From: Lachnospiraceae bacterium
GTDB taxonomy: Bacteria > Bacillota > Clostridia > Lachnospirales > Lachnospiraceae
Direction of reading: 5' to 3'
Length of the DNA: 5,718 bases
Assembly (NCBI GenBank): GCA_003488965.1
Contig: DNJW01000287.1
Span: 5,619 to 11,336, forward strand
Shown one piece after another: positions 1-5,718 of the stretch. Within the stretch, counting starts at the first letter, position 1. Every line of letters starts with the position of its first letter. The notes under the pieces were generated by a model, which saw nothing but the letters and a program-made list of their open reading frames with translations, was not told where the DNA came from and made no database searches. The translations under genes were made by a program, and so were the position numbers.

Positions 1-40
1 ATCCATTATAAACTCATTGTCTGTACGATTCAAGGATGAA

Positions 41-68
41 ATTACAATAATTCGTACAATATTGCAAT
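41..68. repeat. Imperfect inverted repeat, candidate operator upstream of the GH3 gene
   Basis: The arm ATTACAATA (41-49) is followed, after 10 bases, by TATTGCAAT (60-68). The second arm matches the reverse complement of the first at 8 of 9 positions. A further same-strand partial copy, TACAATATT, lies at 55-63. The repeat ends four bases before the -10 box at 72-77, so it covers the -35 region, where a repressor or activator would act. Related words recur in the intergenic region after the rhamnosidase gene, which favours a shared regulator. In such A/T-rich DNA chance similarity remains possible. The binding protein is not identifiable here. Confidence 0.4.
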
Positions 69-77
69 AAATATAAT
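49..77 (+). promoter_or_regulatory. Candidate sigma-A promoter for the GH3-GH78 pair
   Basis: A perfect TATAAT -10 hexamer lies at 72-77, about 76 bases before the GH3 start codon. The hexamer 17 bases upstream (AATTCG, 49-54) is a poor match to TTGACA, and there is no extended TGn element. A good -10 with a weak -35 is typical of promoters that need an activator, and the inverted repeat at 41-68 sits exactly there. Transcription would start near position 84. No other promoter is seen before the rhamnosidase gene, so both enzyme genes would share this one. Confidence 0.45.
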
Positions 78-153
78 GAGGCACATGGTATTTTAGAAAT
101 AGTTCAGAAAAAAGAAATGATTAAAACGGTATAAGAGGAAAGGAAAAGACAGG

Positions 154-2763
154 ATGGAAGAGAAAAGAAACAAACCGATACTTTTCACTATGGGTCCGTT
201 GGAATATGATTTTCATGATATTGACGGACTGTACTTTATGCTGGATCGCAGATTGTCAGGCTGCCTTGTTATGATGTGGGACAGTCCCATGAATCCGGAG
301 ATTACTGGGACTGCTACACTAGACGGAAAGCGGATAAACGGCCTTGTGAATCAGTATATGGAAGCAATGGGACGGATGTGGATTCTGGGAATTCCACTCC
401 GAGGGTTAGTGACAGAATATGGGCGGGAGTATCAGCTTCATGTGGAGGGATTTCAGGATGCTGACGGCAACTTTATGACTCCTCAGGATTTCAGATTGAA
501 AAGCATAGGAAAAGAAGAACCAAAACCGGAATATGCGGAGCATGAAAGGGTAGCGCTTAATGCGGCAAGGGAAGGCATCGTACTGTTGAAAAATGAAAAT
601 AACGTACTTCCAGTAAAAAAAGGAGAGACATTGAACCTGTTTGGCAAGGGAGTCCATGAATTCCGTATTAGCGCTGTAGGAGCAGGAAAAATTAATCCCC
701 GGTACAGTATTAGCTTTGTGGAAGCTGTAAGGGAGAGCGAAGCTTATACGCTGAATGAAGGACTTGTGGAGTTTTACAGTTGTGACGAGGATTGCATTCC
801 ACCGGAAGAAATGCTCCAGCAGGCAAAGAAAGCATCGGATATGGCATTTGTTTTCCTGACGCGGGCGGCAGGAGAAAACCAGGACGCATCTTCGGAGAAA
901 GGGGAGTTTTATCTTAGCAGCGAGGAGGAAGCGTTGCTGGGAAAAGTAAGTAAAACATTCGCAAAGACAGTTGTAATCCTGAATGTGGGTTATCCCATCG
1001 ATATGACGTTTGTACAACGGTATCGGATTGCAGGGTTAATCTATCTTGGATTTGCCGGGATGTTTGCAGGGAAGGCACTTCTTGAAATCTTAATTGGAAA
1101 GGTAAACCCGTCAGGAAAGCTTCCGGATACCTGGGCGTTGGATTATTTGGATATTCCGTCATCCAGAAACTTTTATGATTCCAGAGACGGATCCAGGCTG
1201 GATACTAACGAAGAAATATATCTGGATACTTGCTATGAGGAAGATATCTATGTGGGGTACCGCTATTTTACTACATTCAAGCAGAAAGTAGCTTATCCCT
1301 TTGGATATGGATTAAGTTATACCAATTTTGAGATTTGTTCAGGAGATATCCGATATAACGGCGATAAAGTGAAATTTGAAGTCCATGTCAGGAATGTGGG
1401 AACATTATCTGGAAAAGAGGTTGTACAAGTATATGTGGGCAAACCGGAATCGGAACTGGAGCAGCCGGAAAGGGAATTGTGCTTTTTTGAAAAGACAAAG
1501 GAGCTTCTTCCGGGGGAAAGGCAGAGTATTTCCGTTCAGATACCAGTTCATATGCTTGTTTCCTATTCGGAAGAGAAGGCAGCATATGTCCTTTCGAAGG
1601 GACATTACCGTATATATGTAGGCAATAGTGTTCAGGCGCCGGAATGTGGAGAATTTGAGGTCGAAGAAGGAAGGATTGTCAAACAGGTAACCAATCTGTT
1701 GTCCGGCAGCTCCATAATGAAAATTCTTTCAAAAAAAGATCCGGAACACACATGGCCAGAAGGAAAATGCTCTGGCATAAATGGTAGCAGGACAACATTT
1801 TTGCCATATCAGAAAAGAAAGCATTATCATGTGGAATTTGACGGACAAGAACCGGAAAAGAAGATTTCCTTTGAAGAAGTGAAAAAAGAGCCTTCCCGCA
1901 TATCCGAATTTGTAGCGCAGATGTCGCCACAAGATCTGGCACGCATCAGTATCTGCGCGTCAGCAGGATGGGGAATGGAGGGCATCGGGGAAGCGGGAAG
2001 CTTTTTTCAAATAGAAGGCTATGATTTCCCATATTTTCCAGTGAGTGATGGAAACAGTGGGGTGAATCTGAATGTCAGGAATATCGGAATGCCGTCAGGG
2101 GCTACCATCTGTGCATCCTTCAATAAAGAACTGTCCCGGGAGATTGGCCGTGTCATTGGCGAAGAGGCGAAGGCGTTGGGAATAAGGCTGGTTCTGGCAC
2201 CGGCGTTCAATATACATCGGAATCCGTTGAACGGAAGACAGCCGGAATATTTTTCGGAGGATCCATATCTGTCCGGTATCATGGCGGGCTTTTATGCAGA
2301 AGGCCTGGAAGGGGCGGGAGTAGGAAGCTGCTACAAACATCTCATAGGAAACAATTGTGAATCCGCCAGAAAACGTAATCAGAGTATCATATCCGAACGC
2401 GCCATACGGGAAATTTATTTCCGGACATTTGAATATGCTATGGGAGTGCATATGCCGGCAAGCGTTATGACAGCGTACAATGCCGTAAATGGTTGCCCGA
2501 CGGCGGCGGATGAGGAATTGATTCAGGGGCTTTTGCGTGAGGAAAATGGATTTGACGGTTTGGTGATGACAGACTGGACCACCTATGACAGTGTGGATGT
2601 GGCGACCATGGTTCAGGCCGGCAATTGCTGGATCACGCCGGGTTCAAATGACGATACCTATACAAGCAGGATATTGGAAGGGTTGGAAAACGGGACAATA
2701 GAAATAGAACGGCTTCGGGAGAATGTTGCCGCGCTGGTGCGGACCCTTGTCCGTTTTGTGTAA
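154..2763 (+). CDS. Glycoside hydrolase family 3 beta-glycosidase, circularly permuted domain order (beta-glucosidase-like)
   Basis: Hydrolyses terminal beta-linked sugars with retention, probably in the cytoplasm because no signal peptide or membrane segment is visible. Residues 8-115 form an Ig-like beta region ending in a YxLxVEGFxDADGNFM signature (93-108). The GH3 C-terminal alpha/beta domain runs from about 129 to 390 and holds the likely acid/base E241 in RAAGENQD. An Fn3-like domain follows (about 395-495), then a linker, then the GH3 TIM-barrel domain (about 580-869). The barrel shows SDGNSGVN (D632), NIHRNPLNGRxxEYFSEDP (R689, R695), K728-H729 and the nucleophile D807 in GLVMTDW. 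Ordinary GH3 enzymes have the barrel first; the reversed order is known from Butyrivibrio and Ruminococcus beta-glucosidases. The start at 154 is supported by a purine-rich AGAGGAAAGG at 134-143. The sugar specificity (glucose, xylose or other) cannot be read from sequence; the rhamnosidase 17 bases downstream suggests sequential removal of sugars from one glycoside. Confidence 0.9.
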   Translation: MEEKRNKPILFTMGPLEYDFHDIDGLYFMLDRRLSGCLVMMWDSPMNPEITGTATLDGKRINGLVNQYMEAMGRMWILGIPLRGLVTEYGREYQLHVEGFQDADGNFMTPQDFRLKSIGKEEPKPEYAEHERVALNAAREGIVLLKNENNVLPVKKGETLNLFGKGVHEFRISAVGAGKINPRYSISFVEAVRESEAYTLNEGLVEFYSCDEDCIPPEEMLQQAKKASDMAFVFLTRAAGENQDASSEKGEFYLSSEEEALLGKVSKTFAKTVVILNVGYPIDMTFVQRYRIAGLIYLGFAGMFAGKALLEILIGKVNPSGKLPDTWALDYLDIPSSRNFYDSRDGSRLDTNEEIYLDTCYEEDIYVGYRYFTTFKQKVAYPFGYGLSYTNFEICSGDIRYNGDKVKFEVHVRNVGTLSGKEVVQVYVGKPESELEQPERELCFFEKTKELLPGERQSISVQIPVHMLVSYSEEKAAYVLSKGHYRIYVGNSVQAPECGEFEVEEGRIVKQVTNLLSGSSIMKILSKKDPEHTWPEGKCSGINGSRTTFLPYQKRKHYHVEFDGQEPEKKISFEEVKKEPSRISEFVAQMSPQDLARISICASAGWGMEGIGEAGSFFQIEGYDFPYFPVSDGNSGVNLNVRNIGMPSGATICASFNKELSREIGRVIGEEAKALGIRLVLAPAFNIHRNPLNGRQPEYFSEDPYLSGIMAGFYAEGLEGAGVGSCYKHLIGNNCESARKRNQSIISERAIREIYFRTFEYAMGVHMPASVMTAYNAVNGCPTAADEELIQGLLREENGFDGLVMTDWTTYDSVDVATMVQAGNCWITPGSNDDTYTSRILEGLENGTIEIERLRENVAALVRTLVRFV

Positions 2764-2780
2764 GAAAGAGAGGAAAAAGC

Positions 2781-5537
2781 ATGATTAGAGATTTTATGGT
2801 CAATTATGGGAAAAATCCGCTTGGAATAGATGAAAAACCGCGTTTTTCATGGAAACTGGAGAGCAAGCGACAGAATGTAGTGCAGAAAGGATACCAGATT
2901 CAGGTGGCAAGTCAGGGAAATCTGGTCTGGGACAGCGGATATGTGGAGAGTGACCAATCTGTACTGGTATTTTATGGAGGTGGTGCGCTGCGCCCTATGA
3001 CCTCCTATCAGGTGCAGGTCAGCGTTTGGGATAACTATGGGGAAATGGGGCAGGAATTGGAAGAATTTGAGACCGGGCTGATGCGGGAAGAAAACTGGCA
3101 GGCAAAATGGATTACCCATGAACTGCCTAGGGAGGAGACTGCCTGTCCTGTATTCCGGAAGGATTTTTCCATAAAGAAGAATGTGCGGGCGGCCAGATTG
3201 TATGCAACAGCGTGCGGTGTATATGAGGCCTGCATCAATGGACAAAAAGCTGGGGATGCGTTCCTTGCTCCGGGATGGACTTCTTATCATTACAGGATAC
3301 AATATCAGACCTATGATATTACGCCGCTTCTTAGAGATGAGAACCAGATTGAGATCACAGTCGGAAACGGTTGGTACAAAGGCGAGCTTGGATTTGACGC
3401 AAGGCCTGACCATTATGGCGACCGGACAGCCCTTTTAGCAATGATCCGCATGGAATATGAAGATGGAGATGTCACATTTCTGGGGACAGATACCGACTGG
3501 GATGTTGCGCTGGGAGAAATCCGCTTTTCCGAGATATATCACGGGGAGGTTCAGGACTATACGGCAGGGAAAAAAATTTTAGGAAAAGCGGTTCTGTTTG
3601 ATAAAGTCAATGAAATCGGGCGTATCGTTGCCCAGGAATCGGAACCTGTGCATGTGACAAAGCGTTTTTCTGTGCCGGAGAAGATTATCACCCCAAAGGG
3701 TGAGACGGTATTTGATTTTGGACAGAATATGGCCGGACTTGTGGAAATTCGATTGCCGGAGCTTGCAGGAGAAAAACTTGTAATCCGGCATGGGGAAACT
3801 TTGGATAAAGACGGGAATTTCTATACGGAGAACCTTCGGACTGCCAGATGTACCGATACTTATATTTATGGAAAGGAACAGGTAGGAATGACGGCAATGC
3901 CACATTTTACCTTCCATGGGTTCCGCTATATCTGTGTAGAAGGGGCGGTGGAGAATGTGGAAGCCGAAAATTTTACGGCCTGTGCCCTGCATACGGATAT
4001 GGTGCGAACGGGCAGCTTTTCCACGGACAACAAGCTGGTCAATCAGCTGCAGCATAATATCCAGTGGGGACAGCGCGGAAATTTCCTGGATATTCCTACG
4101 GACTGTCCACAGAGAGACGAACGTCTAGGATGGACAGGTGATGCTCAGGTATTCTCCGGCACGGCTTCCTTTGGCTTTCATACGGCGGCTTTCTTCCGCA
4201 AATGGCTCCGGGATATGGCGGCAGAGACTTCAAAAGAGTGGGGAGTACCCCATGTGGTTCCCAATATTTTAGGGGAGCAGGCGGGAGCTGCGGCGTGGAG
4301 TGATGCTGCTACGATTATCCCATGGACGCTCTACCGGATTTATGGAGATAAAGAAATGCTTGCAGAACAGTTCCCGATGATGAAAGCCTGGGTAGACTAT
4401 ATTCATGCGAGAACATCGGAAAACGGATTATGGCAGACCGGTTTCCAGTATGGCGACTGGCTTGCATTGGATATTGAAGCAGGAAGTACGGATCGAACCG
4501 GAGGAACGGACAAATATCTGGTGGCAAACGCATATTATGCATATTCTGTGGGAATTGTTCGGGATGCTGCTGTGGAACTGGGATTTACGGAAGAGACGGA
4601 GAGATATGGTAATTTGTATGAAAAAATTGTGGATGCCATAAATCAGGAATTTATTACAGAAACCGGAAGGGTGGTCAGTGAGACGCAGACGGCCTGTGTG
4701 CTTTTGCTGTACTTCCATTTGGCAAAGCCCGAATACAGGGAAAGAATTTTGAGGACATTGACACAGAATATCAATGCACATCACAACCATCTGACAACAG
4801 GATTTGTGGGAACGCCCTATTTGTGCCATTGCCTGTCAGAGAATGGGGAGCATGATTTGGCAGATGAGATTTTTATGAAGGAAGATTTTCCGGGATGGCT
4901 TTATGCAGTAAAGAAAGGGGCTACTACCATATGGGAACGTTGGAACTCTATTTTGGAAAACGGAGATTTTGATGAATCGGGAATGAATTCGTTGAACCAT
5001 TATGCATACGGTTCAATAGGAAGCTGGCTGTATGAGAAGGTGGCAGGTATCCGGAGCATGGAGCCGGGATATAAAAAGATATGTATCCAGCCGATGCTGA
5101 CAAAGGGAATGACGGAAGTGTCAGCGGAGTATGAATCTGCTTACGGAACGATAAAGAGCGCATGGAGTTGTAAAGATGGAAAAATCTGTGTGGACATTTC
5201 GGTTCCTGTAAATACAACGGCAGTGCTGCGCCTTCCGGAAAAGGAGGATGAGCTGACAGTGGGTTCCGGCAATTATCATTATGAATATGAGACAGATACT
5301 CATCTGGAATTTGACCGTTACAGTATGGAATCGACTTTAGGGGAACTCGTGGCAGAAGAACTCGGACGGACAATGTTTGAGCAGGCGGAGCCGGGAATGC
5401 TGGATGATCCCTTGATCAAGTTCGCGTATGGCATGACAATATCCGAACTTCTTGTTCAGGCACCTAACGCAAAGCCATTATATCAGGCAGTGATCGATGC
5501 ATTAAATCAAAAATATAGGGAAGACGGGATGACCTAA
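2781..5537 (+). CDS. Glycoside hydrolase family 78 alpha-L-rhamnosidase
   Basis: An inverting exo-enzyme that releases terminal alpha-L-rhamnose. In order: an N-terminal Ig/Fn3-like domain (about 8-105) opening with NPLGIDxKPRFSW (12-24); the rhamnosidase N domain (about 123-270) starting at PVFRKDF; a concanavalin-like domain from about 305 with FDFGQNMAG (311-319); the six-hairpin catalytic domain (about 408-760); and a C-terminal beta domain (about 762-845). The catalytic motif DCPQRDERLGWTGD spans 441-454, with E447 as likely general acid by analogy with the Streptomyces avermitilis enzyme. E719 in TTIWERW is the likely general base. AAWSDA (W506, D508), GDWL and NSLNHYAYGS (736-745) are also present, so the enzyme should be active. 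Residues 851-918 form an additional, probably helical tail. No signal peptide is visible, so it should act inside the cell on imported rhamnosides. AGAGAGGA at 2767-2774 lies 6 bases before the ATG, and the 17-base gap to the GH3 gene implies one operon. Confidence 0.95.
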   Translation: MIRDFMVNYGKNPLGIDEKPRFSWKLESKRQNVVQKGYQIQVASQGNLVWDSGYVESDQSVLVFYGGGALRPMTSYQVQVSVWDNYGEMGQELEEFETGLMREENWQAKWITHELPREETACPVFRKDFSIKKNVRAARLYATACGVYEACINGQKAGDAFLAPGWTSYHYRIQYQTYDITPLLRDENQIEITVGNGWYKGELGFDARPDHYGDRTALLAMIRMEYEDGDVTFLGTDTDWDVALGEIRFSEIYHGEVQDYTAGKKILGKAVLFDKVNEIGRIVAQESEPVHVTKRFSVPEKIITPKGETVFDFGQNMAGLVEIRLPELAGEKLVIRHGETLDKDGNFYTENLRTARCTDTYIYGKEQVGMTAMPHFTFHGFRYICVEGAVENVEAENFTACALHTDMVRTGSFSTDNKLVNQLQHNIQWGQRGNFLDIPTDCPQRDERLGWTGDAQVFSGTASFGFHTAAFFRKWLRDMAAETSKEWGVPHVVPNILGEQAGAAAWSDAATIIPWTLYRIYGDKEMLAEQFPMMKAWVDYIHARTSENGLWQTGFQYGDWLALDIEAGSTDRTGGTDKYLVANAYYAYSVGIVRDAAVELGFTEETERYGNLYEKIVDAINQEFITETGRVVSETQTACVLLLYFHLAKPEYRERILRTLTQNINAHHNHLTTGFVGTPYLCHCLSENGEHDLADEIFMKEDFPGWLYAVKKGATTIWERWNSILENGDFDESGMNSLNHYAYGSIGSWLYEKVAGIRSMEPGYKKICIQPMLTKGMTEVSAEYESAYGTIKSAWSCKDGKICVDISVPVNTTAVLRLPEKEDELTVGSGNYHYEYETDTHLEFDRYSMESTLGELVAEELGRTMFEQAEPGMLDDPLIKFAYGMTISELLVQAPNAKPLYQAVIDALNQKYREDGMT

Positions 5538-5556
5538 TTATATCTAAAAGATAAAT

Positions 5557-5576
5557 TTACAATATTTAAGTTGTAA
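5557..5576. repeat. 20-bp palindromic element TTACAA-N8-TTGTAA
   Basis: TTACAA (5557-5562) and TTGTAA (5571-5576) are perfect 6-bp inverted arms around an 8-base spacer, 20 bases after the rhamnosidase stop codon. The first arm begins a TTACAATAT word that recurs on the same strand at 5577-5585, exactly 20 bases on, so both sites would lie on about the same DNA face. A protein-binding site is more likely than a terminator, because no T-run follows. Six-base arms alone could arise by chance in A/T-rich DNA. Confidence 0.35.
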
Positions 5577-5604
5577 TTACAATATCAAGAAAGAGATGTA
5601 TGAT
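5576..5604 (+). promoter_or_regulatory. Candidate promoter for the third gene
   Basis: ATTACA (5576-5581, 4 of 6 to TTGACA) and TATGAT (5599-5604, 5 of 6 to TATAAT) are separated by the ideal 17 bases. Transcription would start near 5611, about 34 bases before the ATG at 5645. Both hexamers overlap the arms of the 12-bp inverted repeat, so a regulator bound there would block the polymerase. The gene may also be read through from the enzymes upstream, because no clear terminator lies between. Chance matches are common in A/T-rich DNA. Confidence 0.35.
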
Positions 5605-5612
5605 ATTGTAAT
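5576..5612. repeat. Perfect 12-bp inverted repeat, candidate operator or mRNA hairpin
   Basis: ATTACAATATCA (5576-5587) is the exact reverse complement of TGATATTGTAAT (5601-5612), with a 13-base purine-rich spacer. The arms contain the same TTACAATAT word found at 5557-5565 and, in degenerate form, at 41-68 before the GH3 gene. It abuts the 5557-5576 palindrome. It could be a two-site operator over a promoter for the next gene, or fold in RNA as an A/U-rich hairpin. It is not a classical intrinsic terminator: the stem has only two G-C pairs and is followed by CTTAGTAAAAC rather than a T-tract. Confidence 0.5.
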
Positions 5613-5644
5613 CTTAGTAAAACAAAAACAGAAGGAGGAGCGCT

Positions 5645-5718
5645 ATGAGCAAGAAACCTTTAGGAAAGGACAAATTTGGAGTTCAGAAAGTAATGCGTCT
5701 GAAAGATTATTTCGGGGA
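5645..5718 (+). CDS. Start of an unidentified protein, cut by the window end
   Basis: The ATG at 5645 is preceded by a near-perfect Shine-Dalgarno sequence, AGAAGGAGG at 5630-5638, six bases upstream, so this is a real and probably well-translated start. Only 24 codons are visible before the sequence ends. They encode a lysine-rich, hydrophilic N-terminus that begins MSKKPLGKDKFG and ends RLKDYFG. No signal peptide or membrane segment is visible so far. The position after two intracellular glycosidases would suit a sugar transporter of the GPH or major facilitator type, which often has such a short basic cytoplasmic tail before its first helix. That is a guess from context; the visible residues do not identify a family. 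Confidence 0.75.
   Translation, partial: MSKKPLGKDKFGVQKVMRLKDYFG

Noticed and set aside
18..48. Alternative promoter TTGTCT (18-23) with TACAAT (43-48)
   Set aside because: The 19-base spacer is too long and the -35 is only 4 of 6; the TATAAT at 72-77 is the better candidate -10.
117..134. Five-codon reading frame MIKTV ending at the GH3 ribosome binding site, a possible leader peptide
   Set aside because: There is no good Shine-Dalgarno before it, no run of a regulatory amino acid and no attenuator structure; such short frames arise often by chance.
406..1017. Antisense open frame of 203 codons within the GH3 gene, and similar long antisense frames within the rhamnosidase gene
   Set aside because: They lie wholly inside genes with unambiguous family motifs, and their translations are cysteine-, histidine- and serine-rich with no recognisable domain, as expected of shadow frames.
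2764..2780. Possible separate promoter or terminator between the two enzyme genes
   Set aside because: The gap is 17 bases and is filled by the purine-rich ribosome binding site of the rhamnosidase gene; no hairpin is present.
5541..5553. TATCT-AAA-AGATA hairpin just after the rhamnosidase stop as a terminator
   Set aside because: The stem is only five A/T-rich pairs with a three-base loop and no T-tract follows, so it is too weak for an intrinsic terminator.

Overview
The window looks like a carbohydrate-utilisation locus from a gut-type Firmicute, most likely a Lachnospiraceae or other Clostridia member. This rests on purine-rich AGGAGG-type ribosome binding sites, the circularly permuted GH3 domain order known from Butyrivibrio and Ruminococcus enzymes, and A/T-rich intergenic regions around moderately GC genes. 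The genus cannot be fixed from the sequence. All genes are on the + strand.

Layout: 1-153 is a leader with a plausible -10 box and an imperfect inverted repeat. 154-2763 encodes an 869-residue GH3 beta-glycosidase in permuted order: N-terminal Ig-like region, GH3 C-terminal alpha/beta domain, Fn3-like domain, linker, then the TIM barrel carrying the nucleophile. After 17 bases, 2781-5537 encodes a 918-residue GH78 alpha-L-rhamnosidase with its catalytic motifs intact and an extra C-terminal tail of about 68 residues. 5538-5644 is A/T-rich, has several copies of TTACAATAT in both orientations (including a perfect 12-bp inverted repeat) and a possible promoter. A third gene begins at 5645 behind a near-perfect Shine-Dalgarno sequence and leaves the window after 24 codons.

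Working together: neither enzyme has a signal peptide or membrane segment, so both should act in the cytoplasm on imported glycosides. The rhamnosidase would remove terminal alpha-L-rhamnose and the GH3 enzyme the beta-linked sugar exposed beneath it. This would suit rhamnosyl-glucosides such as plant flavonoid or saponin glycosides, or short oligosaccharides. The substrate is inferred from the pairing only. The third gene could be the matching transporter, but too little of it is visible to say.

The two enzymes belong to known families with intact active sites. The least explained parts are the shared motif in both intergenic regions, the GH78 C-terminal tail and the N-terminal domain of the GH3 enzyme. 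I see no mobile element, CRISPR array, RNA gene or clearly new system.
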